From NCBI GenBank assembly GCA_964016985.1, contig OZ024828.1, positions 81,390,033-81,454,032 of the forward strand: DNA of 64,000 nucleotides. The letters are read 5' to 3'. The position numbers and the translations under genes were made by a program. The notes beneath the pieces are model-generated. The model had not been told where the DNA came from. It saw only the letters and a list, made by a program, of their open reading frames with translations, and did not search any database. The DNA comes from Anodontia alba. Taxonomy: Eukaryota; Mollusca; Bivalvia; Lucinida; Lucinidae. Below are positions 57,301 to 62,991 of the stretch, one piece after another (the stretch's first letter is position 1; each line of letters begins with the position of its first letter).

Positions 57301-59904
57301 TTTGTTCATCTACTTTCTCTTCTTTTTGTTCATCTACTTTCTCTTCTTTTTGTTCATCTACTTTCTCTTCTTGCTGCACATCTTCTGTAGTATCTTTCTT
57401 CTCATCCTAGGAGAACAACCACAGTTTCTCAATATTTGAAATGAAATGCATGTATTATACTAAATTACAATAAAATTACAATGTGAACTTTTCGGACAGA
57501 TCCTTATGAACTGGTTAGAGCATATGCAGCTCTCCCTCACTGTAATGCAAACATGCAGTTTTATACAGTGAGCTACACATGTTCTTACCAGACAAGACAC
57601 AGTTCATATACGGTAAGTGTCCTAAATTTCATACACCAAAGTGTCTGGCAAAAATGGCATATGCAGTGCAGATCCAGATCAGACTGCAGTCTGATAAGGG
57701 TCTACACTGTTTGCCAGTCCACTGTGTATTTCAACCCTTGTCATGCTGAATAAATTTAGATGCCACGCCCACTTCTAATTTTCAGCCAATCAGATAACTT
57801 AATCTGGGTTGTTGATACAAATTCACATACATGTATATACATAATGACAAACAGTGTGGATCCAGATCAGTTGGCTTCTGAAGAAGCCAACTGATCTGGA
57901 TCCACACTGTTTGCAAAGGCAGGGCATATCCAGGTTCAGCACGACCAGGGTTAAAAACAACTGTACAGAAAGCAGAATTTAGGCCAAAAAAGTATGAAAA
58001 AAAAAGTGTTTGAGATTTAGTCTCCTGCTGACACCCAGGTGTGACCAGTGTTGCCATATGAAGAGTCTCAATGAAACTAAGATTCTGATTTTTCGACTTC
58101 TACGTGTCCAGTGATTCCAAGGGCAACCTCTACAGATTTTATTTGTCCAAAATTAACATTAGCATCTGTCCCTTCCTATCATAACATATGAGCCACGATG
58201 TGAGAATATTTATCCTCTGATATGTGTGCCCAACGAAGACTTAAATCAGCCTGTGCATCAGAGTCTTTGTTGTCTGCATGAAGAAACTTTGCATCCTTGG
58301 CTATCTAAACTGTGGCCAGAGAAGATACTGATCAGACTGCACAAATGTGCAGGTTGATCTGAATCTCAGCAAGAAACACATGCCTGAAGGTATGTTTTCT
58401 AAGACTGTGGCTCAAACCTGCAGACCATGATCCCAATTCATATCTTTAGATAAGATGCTTATTTGAACAAGCTTTGCTGAATAAATTAAGATGCCCCGCC
58501 CACTTCTAATTTCAGATAACTTGATCCGGGTTTTTGATAGAAATTCACATATTTAATGACAAATAGTGCAGATCCAGATCAGTTGGTTTCTTCAGAAGCC
58601 AACTGATCTGGATCTGCACTGTTTGCTAAGACAGGGCATGTCTTGTTCAGCAAGAGAATGGTTAATATTTCTCTTATTTCTCAATAGAACATACATTATA
58701 GATATGGTAAATGTCCTAAAAGTTCGAACACTTTATTCCATACTGTTATGGCTAAAGTTTGCTTTTTATGCAGTTGTTCTAAAAACATATTGGCAAACAG
58801 AAAAGACTCTGATCAGACTGTTCCTTTAGGAGCAGTCTGATCTGGGTCTATACTGTTTGCATACGACATTTTGTCAGCAACTTTGGTGTACAAAATTTTG
58901 GGACATTTACCATACTCATTGGAAGTCCCTCTCTGAGGTGCTTCTAATAAGTACCCACAACATACATGTATGTTTTGGTCAAGAATAAAGAAAAATAATT
59001 TTCTGGGCCCAGTTGTTCAAAACTAACGATGTCGTTAGTTAACGACCCGTTAAAATTTTAATTGAGTGATACGCAAATATGCTGAAATTTTTTGCTGAAA
59101 AAATGTGAGTAGCTTTTGCAATGCAAAAGCTACTCACATTTTTTCAGCAACAAATATCAAAATAATGTATATTGAATCCGCTAAAACAGTTAACGAAATG
59201 ACCCTTAACGAGCTCGTTAAGCTAATGACGTTTTGAACAACTGGGCCCAGGATACTCTTATGGATCCTGCTATTATCCTAAGCCACAACAATTGCTGAAT
59301 TGACAATAAATGCTCACATTTCAGTGCTGTATGCCAGCAGATAAGACTTTGCATTCCACAAAATTACTGTTTCATACGTCTAGATAAGAGTGGGTATCAG
59401 GTAATATTTTTCTCATTCCTCCAACAAAAAATATGTTGTGGGTACTCATTAGAAGTGCCTTGCCAAAGTGCTTCTAATGGGTACCCACAACATATGTTTT
59501 TGTGGAGAAATAAGAAAAATATCAATACTTTTGGATTGAAAAAAAAAACAACAACATCTTATCAAGAGCTATGTGTGTTGCAATAGCTCATTAGGCCACA
59601 ACATATGGTGTGTAAATTGTGAAATATAAGATAAGAGCTCTTATGCTGTATGTGAGCAATGAAGATACAGATCAGTCTGATCTGTGTCTTCACTGCCAGC
59701 TAAGAACCTTTACCACTCTCGGGGCTATGCATCTGCTAATATTTGAATTTAGCATACTGAATGTAAAAACAAAAAAATCACCCCTTCAGTTTTTTGTACC
59801 TCTTTCTGTGTTTGAGTGTCATCTTGTTGCTGTTCCTGTGTCTCTGTAGTATCAGGGGCTACAGGGTCAGGTGCAGGGGCTGGGGTCTCTTCTTGATCTG
59901 CCAT
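30199..59904 (-). CDS. IQUB: IQUB: IQ-motif and ubiquitin-like-domain protein (14 coding exons)
   Basis: Fourteen exons with GT-AG sites and compatible phases join to 2799 nt (932 residues plus stop). From the N-terminus: an acidic low-complexity region (1-276) with an 11-copy octapeptide array; a ubiquitin-like domain (about 277-355, KFVLMPSGQ to [10 protein letters not shown]); a linker; one IQ motif ([16 protein letters not shown], 489-504) followed by a charged helix; a helical region; a C-x2-C...C-x2-C knuckle (Cys748, 751, 772, 775); and a conserved tail ([11 protein letters not shown], 54-residue last exon). This is the IQUB layout. Human IQUB is, as I recall, about 791 residues; the excess is the N-terminal array. 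IQUB is known from motile cilia and sperm flagella, where it belongs to the radial spoke RS1 and binds calmodulin. The start ATG at 59904 has a strong context (AAGCATGG). Confidence 0.92.
30472..30665. mobile_element. MITE family S (TTAA-type) in IQUB intron 14
   Basis: The ends TTAACACTTTGCATGCTGG and TAGCATGATCAGTGTTAA carry TTAA outside. Inner inverted words are AGGATTTGA/TCAGATTCT and GAGACAATTTGC. It starts about 110 bp from the last exon. Confidence 0.6.
30663..31166 (-). mobile_element. Older tRNA-headed SINE, split by a younger SINE
   Basis: 30663-30708 and 30990-31166 together read as one minus-strand SINE: AGGCAGGCTTAGTCCTC, then CTTCTTGATTCAGTGGAAGG, then a tRNA-like head whose minus-strand B-box is GCAGGTTCAAATCTC. 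The head differs from the common SINE (anticodon region CTGACTGCAGATC). A younger SINE sits at 30709-30989. Confidence 0.6.
30709..30989 (-). mobile_element. tRNA-derived SINE nested in an older SINE
   Basis: The copy runs from TTGTGTTGAGGTTTTATGG to the tRNA-like head, which is cut after CTCCAGTCGGACGG. Most of the A-box half is missing. Confidence 0.75.
31234..31419. mobile_element. MITE family B
   Basis: The ends CATAGGTCTAGATAAAAGG and TTTATCAAGAGCTTTG are degenerate inverted repeats. The hairpin CATGTGTTGTGGGTACTC... is partly deleted on one arm. Confidence 0.7.
31579..31822. mobile_element. MITE family G (GGGCCCAGTTGTTCAAA ends)
   Basis: The termini GGGTCCAGTTGTTCAAAAC and GAACAACTGGGCCC are inverted. 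The centre is AAAATGTGAGTAGCTTTTGC facing its exact complement. It is the first of five ~244-bp copies, all within IQUB introns. Confidence 0.8.
32291..32500. other. Intronic sequence, no gene seen
   Basis: A 68-residue plus-strand open frame lies here, antisense to IQUB, with no recognisable family or splice context. I treat it as chance. Confidence 0.4.
32754..32939 (-). CDS. IQUB: IQUB exon 14
   Basis: 62 codons, phase 0 to 0, acceptor GTGAATTTCAG and donor GAG|GTAATT. It encodes [20 protein letters not shown] to KLVNLEE, a strongly conserved IQUB C-terminal segment. Confidence 0.9.
33825..34073 (-). CDS. IQUB: IQUB exon 13 with Cys knuckle
   Basis: 83 codons, phase 0 to 0, acceptor GATTTTTCAG and donor CAG|GTATGA. 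It contains CPSC and CRRC pairs (Cys748, 751, 772, 775) 20 residues apart, a probable zinc knuckle, then [20 protein letters not shown]. Confidence 0.9.
34190..34500 (+). mobile_element. tRNA-like SINE candidate, antisense in IQUB intron 12
   Basis: GTAACTGGGTGGCC is A-box-like and GTCATAGGTTCAAACCC is B-box-like, with tRNA-like spacing. It starts about 117 bp from exon 13. Only one copy is seen, so the family is uncertain. Confidence 0.4.
35232..35477. mobile_element. MITE family G
   Basis: The termini are GGGCCCAGTTGTTCAAAAC and its inverse. The central GAGTAGCTTTTGC hairpin is intact. Confidence 0.85.
35771..35947 (-). CDS. IQUB: IQUB exon 12
   Basis: 59 codons, phase 0 to 0, acceptor TATATTGCAG and donor AAG|GTACTA. 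It encodes [20 protein letters not shown] to [10 protein letters not shown] broken copy of its first 15 codons lies at 36033-36077. Confidence 0.9.
36033..36077 (-). pseudogene. Decayed duplicate of the start of IQUB exon 12
   Basis: Read on the minus strand, a TTGCAG acceptor is followed by codons for [14 protein letters not shown] and then TAG. Exon 12 begins [13 protein letters not shown]. The match covers the splice acceptor and 13-14 codons, so this is a tandem partial exon duplication, now closed by a stop. A SINE later inserted at its acceptor. Confidence 0.65.
36682..36876. mobile_element. MITE family B variant with distinct ends
   Basis: The ends GACCAGATAAGAGGAGTAAA and the near-complement TTTACTCCTCTTATTTGGTC are inverted. 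The centre ACATATGTTGTGGGTACTC with its complement is the family B hairpin. It is nested in the 1.88-kb insertion. Confidence 0.75.
37830..38003. repeat. AATTACAAGTAATC-rich end region
   Basis: Dense GATTACAATTACAAGTAATC-type words on both strands. This sub-terminal structure belongs to the 1.88-kb insertion. Confidence 0.6.
38331..38670. repeat. Tandem duplication, 171-bp period, truncating a MITE copy
   Basis: The sequence from AACTTTGATCATATTTGG at 38331 repeats from 38502. The copies appear identical up to AATTTGACC/AATTTTGACC. Each copy ends with the left terminus of a family A MITE; only the second continues into the full element. Confidence 0.9.
38640..38919 (+). mobile_element. MITE family A
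   Basis: The left end is CATCATGAAAACACGCC and the right end is AGGCCTGTTTTCATAATG. The palindrome GTACTCGTTAGAACTGCCTC with its complement is intact. It ends 78 bp from the exon 11 donor. Confidence 0.85.
38997..39167 (-). CDS. IQUB: IQUB exon 11
   Basis: 57 codons, phase 0 to 0, acceptor AATTCTTCAG and donor AAG|GTAAAG. It encodes [20 protein letters not shown] to LLTLKHTVK. Confidence 0.9.
39272..39560 (-). mobile_element. MITE family A, reverse orientation
   Basis: It starts CATTACGAAAACACGCC and ends AGGTATGTTTTCGTGATG. The central hairpin is lengthened by an extra CCTCACAACCACCTGAG. Confidence 0.85.
39561..39660. mobile_element. MITE family B fragment
   Basis: TCTCCATATAAACATATGTT leads to a shortened hairpin, then GTGGAGAAACAAG and TTATCTGGAGCTATGG. 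It abuts the family A copy. Confidence 0.6.
39715..40010 (+). repeat. Dispersed repeat shared with 17640-18010
   Basis: It contains GATGGGAAAATGGTC, GGGGACTTAAGACTG, CCTGTAATTTAAGC, GGTTATAAATAACC and TTGATTGTAAATAATC in the same order as the first copy. Confidence 0.5.
40100..40380 (-). mobile_element. MITE family A, reverse orientation
   Basis: It starts CATTACAAAAACACACC and ends GGCATGTTTTCGTTATG. The palindrome is intact. Confidence 0.85.
40612..40757. mobile_element. MITE family D, internal deletion (TTAA-flanked)
   Basis: The ends TTAACCCTTGTCCTGCTGAA and TTCAGCATGACAAGGGTTAA are well preserved, with TTAA on both sides. The hairpin core is deleted, leaving 146 bp. Confidence 0.8.
40996..41182. 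mobile_element. MITE family B next to the exon 10 donor
   Basis: The ends CATAGCTCTAGATAAG and CTTATCTGGAGCTATG are inverted 16-bp repeats. The element stops 21 bp from the last base of exon 10. Confidence 0.85.
41204..41379 (-). CDS. IQUB: IQUB exon 10
   Basis: 176 nt, phase 1 to 0, acceptor GTGTTTTAG and donor AAG|GTTTGT. It encodes [20 protein letters not shown] and [20 protein letters not shown], a signature IQUB helical stretch. Confidence 0.9.
41740..42332. mobile_element. MITE family N interrupted by a SINE
   Basis: ATCTAACTTCAATGGATC starts the element and GAAGTTTTACTGTA ends it after the SINE. The inner hairpin is eroded. Confidence 0.65.
42054..42307 (-). mobile_element. SINE family M with perfect 11-bp target duplication
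   Basis: A minus-strand tRNA-like head (complement of GACCCGGCCGGGGATCAAAC...CCACTAAGCCACAATG) ends the element. The body has CAGTCACATTATACCGACAC. TTTGAGTCATT flanks it at 42043-42053 and 42308-42318. A second copy is at 53546-53883. Confidence 0.8.
42500..42661. mobile_element. MITE family B
   Basis: TTTTCTTATTTCTCCACAAA and its complement flank a shortened hairpin. It ends TTTTATCAGGAGCTATGG. Confidence 0.7.
42721..42966. mobile_element. MITE family G next to the exon 9 donor
   Basis: The ends GGGCCCGGTTGTTCAAAGC and GAACAACTGGGCCC are inverted; the GAGTAGCTTTTGC hairpin is intact. It ends 20 bp from the last base of exon 9. Confidence 0.85.
42987..43197 (-). CDS. IQUB: IQUB exon 9 with the IQ motif
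   Basis: 211 nt, phase 0 to 1, acceptor TCCTTTGCAG and donor GAGA|GTAAGT. It begins [16 protein letters not shown] (calmodulin-type IQ motif) followed by a highly charged helix [20 protein letters not shown]. Confidence 0.92.
43509..43787 (-). mobile_element. MITE family A, reverse orientation
   Basis: It starts CATTACGAAAACACGCC and ends GGCATGTTTTCGTGATG. The hairpin is GTACTCGTTAGAACCACCTT with near-complement. Confidence 0.85.
44157..44280. repeat. Family H-like palindrome
   Basis: GCACATGCAATCAGC faces GTGATTGCAC. Inside, GACTCTGATCAGACTGTGCA pairs with its near-complement. It is embedded in a degraded family B context. Confidence 0.5.
44490..44965 (+). mobile_element. MITE family O, interrupted by family G
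   Basis: The same module order as at 1613-1860 (GCCTAGATCAGCCTG, GGGCCTTCACTGTCC, TTTTTTCCGCTTGACATGG), broken at 44637 by a family G MITE. The right end reaches within about 10 bp of the exon 8 donor. Confidence 0.6.
44637..44879. mobile_element. MITE family G nested in family O
   Basis: The ends GGGCCCAGTTGTTCAAAAC and GAACAACTGGGCCC are inverted around the GAGTAGCTTTTGC hairpin. Confidence 0.85.
44973..45304 (-). CDS. IQUB: IQUB exon 8
   Basis: 332 nt, phase 1 to 0, acceptor GGTTTTGTAG and donor AAG|GTAAAA. It encodes the linker after the ubiquitin-like domain, including [20 protein letters not shown] and [13 protein letters not shown]. Confidence 0.9.
45565..45717. mobile_element. MITE family D, deleted (TTAA-flanked)
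   Basis: The ends TTAACCCTGGTCCTGCTGAA and TTCAGCATGACAAGGGTTAA carry TTAA on both sides. One hairpin arm is missing. Confidence 0.75.
46477..46644 (-). CDS. IQUB: IQUB exon 7, second half of the ubiquitin-like domain
   Basis: 168 nt, phase 1 to 1, acceptor TATTTTTACAG and donor ACAG|GTACTA. It encodes [20 protein letters not shown], then the [17 protein letters not shown] linker. Confidence 0.92.
46679..46870. mobile_element. MITE family B just upstream of exon 7
   Basis: The ends CATAACTCTAGATATGAG and CTTATCATGAACTATA are inverted. The hairpin GTACTCATTAGAAGCGCCTC with complement is intact. It lies 34 bp upstream of the exon 7 acceptor. Confidence 0.8.
46902..47215 (-). mobile_element. 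tRNA-derived SINE with perfect 11-bp target duplication
   Basis: A full minus-strand copy. CAGACATTACT flanks it at 46891-46901 and 47216-47226. The tRNA-like head ends CCACCGAGGCCGGC. Confidence 0.88.
47533..47879 (+). mobile_element. MITE family C, complete and uninterrupted
   Basis: The ends TACAGTGAACCCTCGTTAC and ATAAAGAGGGTTGACTGTA are inverted. The centre is GGATATTTGTTAGAATTGCC with complement. It is the best reference copy of the family (347 bp). Confidence 0.85.
48263..48521. mobile_element. MITE family B with a doubled hairpin
   Basis: CATAGCTCTTGATAAG starts the element. Two consecutive GTGGGTACTCATTAGAAG... hairpins follow, joined by ACATATGTAAAATATGTTG. Confidence 0.75.
48995..49222. 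mobile_element. MITE family B
   Basis: CATAGCTCCAGATAAGGTGC is followed by a second start-like CTCTTGATAAGGCAC, then a perfect hairpin GTACTCATTAGAAGTGCCTC with complement. Confidence 0.75.
49236..49385. mobile_element. MITE family B
   Basis: TTTTTCTCATTTCTCCATGA flanks a partly eroded hairpin. It ends CTCTTATCTGGAGG. Confidence 0.65.
49470..49604 (-). CDS. IQUB: IQUB exon 6, first half of the ubiquitin-like domain
   Basis: 135 nt, phase 1 to 1, acceptor TTCTGTTTCAG and donor GATG|GTAAGT. It encodes [20 protein letters not shown] then [10 protein letters not shown]. Confidence 0.92.
49656..49852. mobile_element. MITE family B upstream of exon 6
   Basis: CATACCTCCAGATAGGAGG and CTTATCTGGAATTATA are degenerate inverted ends. 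The hairpin GTACTCATTAGAAGTGCCTC with complement is intact. Confidence 0.75.
50063..52196 (+). mobile_element. 2.1-kb element with internal ~500-bp tandem modules
   Basis: It starts AACAAGAGGCCCACGGGCC and ends GAGCTCAGGTGAGCTAAAA. GCTCACCTGAG near the left end is inverted as CTCAGGTGAGC near the right. Inside, a module with AAAAAGGTCAAATGTCAATG, ATTTTTAAAGGTTTTTACC, GGCGGCCATCTTGGTC and GAGGCTCCATATGAAATTTG repeats with a period near 500 bp (for example 51136 and 51640). No coding capacity is seen. A related decayed piece is at 56440-56772. Confidence 0.75.
52410..52900 (-). mobile_element. MITE family C, interrupted by family D
   Basis: Reverse copy with GGATATTTGTTA on one side and AAATATCCAAAATATATG on the other side of a family D insertion. 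The terminus GAGGATCCACTGTA ends at 52899. Confidence 0.7.
52533..52745 (+). mobile_element. MITE family D nested in family C at TTAA
   Basis: It starts TTAACCCTTGTCCTGCTGAA and ends TTCAGCAGGACAAGAGTTCA (TTCA in place of TTAA). The hairpin GATCAGTCGGCTTCTTCAGA with complement is intact. The insertion splits the family C palindrome near its TTAG. Confidence 0.85.
53546..53883 (-). mobile_element. SINE family M
   Basis: It has the same body as 42054-42307 (CAGTCACATTATACTGACAC, AAGAGCAGCTAGTACCA), with a longer tail part. Flanks TTTTAACAGAGTGTTT and TTTTAACAGTGTGTTC form an imperfect target duplication. Confidence 0.75.
54136..54300. mobile_element. MITE family B, eroded
   Basis: CTTATTTCTCCATAAAAACA and TTTTGTGGAGAAATTAGAAA flank a mutated hairpin. 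Confidence 0.6.
54300..54970. repeat. Diverged tandem repeat, ~190-bp period
   Basis: Three successive units share CAAAGTTTCAAAAAGACTGG-like words, ATATGAGGAGTTGTGCTCAC, TATATATTGAGGGTGAAAAA and CCAAACCACATGCACATCC. They start near 54355, 54545 and 54715. They lie in IQUB intron 5. Confidence 0.6.
55027..55260 (-). mobile_element. MITE family D, reverse (TTAA-flanked)
   Basis: The ends are TTAATCCATGTCATGCTGAA and TTCAGCAGGCCCAGGGTTAA. It lies 95 bp from exon 5. Confidence 0.75.
55356..55513 (-). CDS. IQUB: IQUB exon 5
   Basis: 158 nt, phase 2 to 1, acceptor in a T-rich TTTTTTTTAG and donor ACAG|GTGACT. It encodes [20 protein letters not shown] and [14 protein letters not shown], an Ala/Pro-rich linker before the ubiquitin-like domain. 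Confidence 0.82.
55754..55965 (-). mobile_element. MITE family D, reverse
   Basis: It starts TTAACCTTTGTCATGCTGAA. The hairpin GATCAGTTGGCTTCTTCAGA with complement is intact. The right end CAGCAGGACAACGGTT is mutated. Confidence 0.7.
56221..56339 (-). CDS. IQUB: IQUB exon 4
   Basis: 119 nt, phase 0 to 2, acceptor TAATTATAG and donor AAG|GTATTA. It encodes [20 protein letters not shown] then [15 protein letters not shown]. Low complexity makes the call rest mainly on splice sites and phase. Confidence 0.78.
56440..56772. repeat. Decayed relative of the 50063-52196 element
   Basis: GAAGGCCCCATGTGAAATCT, GTTTCAGAGAAGAGG, GTGGCCATCTTCTTC and AAGATGAGCTAAAA follow the same order as in the larger element. 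Confidence 0.55.
56960..57406 (-). CDS. IQUB: IQUB exon 3 with an octapeptide array
   Basis: 149 codons, phase 0 to 0, acceptor TTGTTCTCCTAG and donor CAG|GTAATT. It begins [10 protein letters not shown]. It then carries 11 copies of an 8-residue unit (EEKVDEQK with variants [24 protein letters not shown]), then a Glu/Lys-rich tail ending DVETEQ. The array is a 24-bp minisatellite in frame. Confidence 0.85.
57110..57374 (-). repeat. 24-bp coding minisatellite, 11 copies
   Basis: The plus-strand unit is a 24-mer ending CTTCTTTTTGTTCATCTAC. Copies differ by one to three bases. All copies keep the frame. Confidence 0.93.
57730..57954 (-). mobile_element. MITE family D, reverse
   Basis: The ends are TTCAACCCTTGTCATGCTGAA-like and TTCAGCACGACCAGGGTTAA. 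The hairpin GATCAGTTGGCTTCTGAAGA with complement is perfect through GGATCC/GGATCC and ACAGTGTGGATCCAGATCAG. Confidence 0.8.
58466..58665 (-). mobile_element. MITE family D, decayed ends
   Basis: TTTGCTGAATAAATTAAGATG starts it and TTGTTCAGCAAGAGAATGGT ends it before TTAA. The hairpin is intact. Confidence 0.65.
58770..58870. repeat. GATCAGACTGTTCC hairpin core
   Basis: TTGGCAAACAGAAAAGACTC faces GGTCTATACTGTTTGCATAC around AGACTGTTCCTTTAGGAGCAG. It is a family F-like core without clear ends. Confidence 0.6.
59005..59248. mobile_element. MITE family G, complete
   Basis: The ends GGGCCCAGTTGTTCAAAAC and GAACAACTGGGCCC are inverted. The hairpin GAGTAGCTTTTGC with complement is intact. Confidence 0.88.
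59373..59573. mobile_element. MITE family B, complete
   Basis: CATACGTCTAGATAAGAGTG and CTTATCAAGAGCTATG are inverted ends. The hairpin GTACTCATTAGAAGTGCC with complement is nearly intact. Confidence 0.8.
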
Positions 59905-59914
59905 GCTTCAAAAT
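59800..59914 (-). CDS. IQUB: IQUB exon 2 with the start codon
   Basis: The acceptor TTATTTATTAG ends at 59915. Ten UTR bases (ATTTTGAAGC) precede the ATG at 59904-59902. The 35 codons encode [20 protein letters not shown] then QTQKE. The donor is GAG|GTACAA. Start context AAGCATGG is strong (A at -3, G at +4). Confidence 0.85.
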
Positions 59915-61559
59915 CTAATAAATAAAATCTGACTTGTTAAAAATGAACATGCACTGTATTTAACCAAAACACTGTATTATACTGAGACACCTTGTCCTAA
60001 ACTTTAAATGTCCATGTTACTATGCTAATTTACCTGAAACACCTGTGTAGATTCTGATCAGAGGCTGCATTTGTGGCATATGATCTTGATCTTCACTCCA
60101 TTGTCAAGGTGGACCCCATTGCAAAGACCATATGAACAAATCACCATATCTGTCAATTTAGTCAGACATTTTAACCACCTTGTTTATCCTAAATATTGGG
60201 TCACTATAACTTCTTACCAAAGTTGTTCTAAAATTGGAATGTTCATATTACATGTTTATGCGTCTAAAATCAACTAGATGAGTGGCTAACAGTGTAGACC
60301 CTGATCAGATGTCACATTTTGTGGAATGTCATTGAGTCTAAACTGTTTACTAAGGTCTGTCTGTCCCAGTACTTTGGTAAACAACAAAAAAAAAATGGTA
60401 CATTATTGTGAGGATGGCACTATCTGGGCAACAGGTGATGATGTAGATGAATTTCTTTTTTCATCGAAGAAGTCAGTGAAGTCCTCATAAAGAAAATATA
60501 CAGACGCAGAAGGTATTTACAGCAAATACTGCAATAAACACAGCATTTAATCCTTATTCTGCAGATCGCCTATATAAAGGATTTCAGAGGGTTCCTTGTT
60601 TTGAGAGCATCGCAGGACCTTTTGCAATAAGGTTCATCCTTGATTATCAGACAGGGGAGGGAATTTAATTTATCATAAATATATGTTTGTCCACTTTTAA
60701 GGACAATCAGTGAAATAATTCTCTGAAATCACAGTCAAATTTCAGTCATTTTCTGTTTTCCCCTTTTTTTATTTTGGTCTCACCCCTTATCATTACCATC
60801 ATCACCCCTATCCACACAAATGGATTCATGTGCAAACCAAGCAGACTCTACTGAAACAACTTCCAGTACTCTATTTAAACAATTTCAAGTGACAAATGTA
60901 CACAATAGGAGACGTATCATCACAAGTAGTCTAATCCTTCCTGCAACAGCTACTTTTGGAGTTCTTTTTTTTTTTTTTTTTTTTTTATGGGAAACAAACA
61001 CTGGTTTGTAATGTGATTAGCTATCATGTGATAGTCATGTTATCATAACTATTACACTAATAGTAAGCCAGTCCATTGGTTCATAGCATGTGCAAGTGTA
61101 AATTAAATCCGTGAAAAATGAGGAAAATAACATGTTCAGGTAAGGGTACCAATTCCAAAGACCAAGATCAGAGACTTTCATAGCAGAATAAGGGTTAAAA
61201 GTCTAAAGTGAAGTCAAAACACATTTAAAATTAAAATGTTGGTGACCAAAATAAAAACATCCTTCTTGATAAGGAGGGCCACTTCCACAACAATCTGAAA
61301 CAAATGATCACTACCTGGTACCTGATACATTATGTGAATGTTACAGGTGAAAAAATGTGTTGGTCGCCCCGGTGATGTCAGATACACGACAGCACAACCC
61401 GACCACCCCTAGGATTGGTATCTAACCAGATCCACTAGACTCAAAGTCCTACACTCTAAATTGTCGCTATAAGTGTGTACATGTACTAATCTATATATAT
61501 TCTGGCGCCCGCTTTTTATGCTTTTTATGAGTATTATGCGCAGGTCTTTCTGGCTAGAA

Positions 61560-61641
61560 ACCAGTACTAAGCAATGTGGATAAAGTCAGGGAAAAAATTA
61601 GACCAGTACTAAGCAATGTGGATAAAGTCAGGGAAAAAATA
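61560..61641. repeat. Tandem pair, ~45-bp period
   Basis: ACCAGTACTAAGCAATGTGG followed by ATAAAGTCAGGGAAAAAA occurs twice with no differences in the shared part. Confidence 0.85.
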
Positions 61642-62069
61642 CTCAGTGCTCGCTTGTCCAACCCGCTAACTCTCAATTTTGAATTTGATGCTTTACCACT
61701 GCACCACAGTGCTATATACTATAATCTCTGGTGGCAAAAAGAAAACCATTCACAGGACAGAAGATAAAATATGAATACAAATTCTACTTTGCATCTGACA
61801 AATACACTCCATTCAGCTGTCAATTTTTGAAATGACTAACTTCAGTCTCAAACTGCAGTCATCAGTATTTAATGCAGAGATAGTCTACTGTCCCACCTGT
61901 GTATTGCTATGCACACATGAATAAGTAGTGTACATATTCATCATAATATTGCTGGAATTATATAACTGGCCCACTGGCTGGTCTCAGTCTGGTTCTATCT
62001 ACAAATACTTCTTAACCTCCTTTCATTATTATTTTCTCTGCTGATCAAAGGTGCAGAAGATTTGGTATG

Positions 62070-62370
62070 AGCTAGCGTTACAGGTACGATGAAGGACCTT
62101 AACTGGCGCCCTCTTGAACAACGCCAAATTTTGATTGTCATCTTCTCATGATGTGAAAGATCATATATAATTTTGTTGCTATTCCCGCATCTGAGTACCT
62201 CATCCATAACACAAAATCCTCAGCCCATAATCATCCTCTCGCATATCGACAGATCTTCACTCACACAGATTTATATTACAAGTACACTTTTTTCCAAGGA
62301 CTATTATTCATTGGAATGCTCTACCTGTCAATATAGTAACCATTTCCACCCTGGCACAGTTTAGCATTTA
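62070..62370 (+). mobile_element. LINE reverse-transcriptase 3' remnant, broken
   Basis: Conceptual translation in changing frames gives GTMKDLNWRPLEQRRQ, YNFVAIPASEYL, HNHPLAYRQI and, after a one-base shift near 62290, FFPRTIIHWNALPVNIVTIS. This order is typical of the C-terminus of animal LINE reverse transcriptases. The copy is short, frameshifted and antisense to IQUB. Confidence 0.7.
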
Positions 62371-62991
62371 GCCTGGTGGTTCATGTTTCTCCTTAAAATA
62401 CCAATTCTGTTTTTATCTTTTAACTATACTAACACTCTCTTTCACACTGTACAAACCCATTCACCAACTTTTCTTTACTTTTATATCAGCTAACCCCACT
62501 CAGCACTTGGTTGGCAAGAACACATCTTAGATAACCCCTCAGGGGTTTAGATATAAAGGAAGACAGATAGACTGATTTTCCATATCACAGGTCCTGGTGA
62601 ACGAATTAATGGATCATTGGACATATCATCAGTATTCTGATAAATCAGATTCATGCATTCTGGTTGTACTGCTATGTTTCCTCACTATCTTATCATGATA
62701 AAAGACACATGTATTTCACAATTACGGTGGAACCCATTTAGTTTTTGAAAGTTCATAACCAGTATTCTGTGATATACAAACATATCCCCACCCACCCACC
62801 TTTCAAGCAACAACAGGGTGTCACTGCACTTCAACAAAAAAATATTGTCAATTAAGAACAGGAGGTAGTATTTCATTGTATAAATCGTTTGTTTCTTTTA
62901 TTTTCTAAAACACGTACAGATTATTTTACAAAAGAAAATATAAACGGGAAATAATTATGTGATAAACTGCTGTTTACTGCAATCGCCATAC

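Larger units (their letters stand above)
59915..62991 (-). other. IQUB intron 1 (3.1 kb)
   Basis: Donor GTATGG at 62991 and acceptor TTATTAG at 59915. It contains a hairpin fragment near 60295-60350, a T22 tract near 60970, a SINE-tail module at 61365-61415, a 45-bp duplication at 61560-61641 and a LINE remnant at 62070-62370. No further exon is supported. Confidence 0.65.

Noticed and set aside
56984..57439. Plus-strand frames of 151 and 97 residues rich in Phe/Leu
   Set aside because: They are antisense shadows of IQUB exon 3, whose minus-strand frame has matching splice sites and phase.
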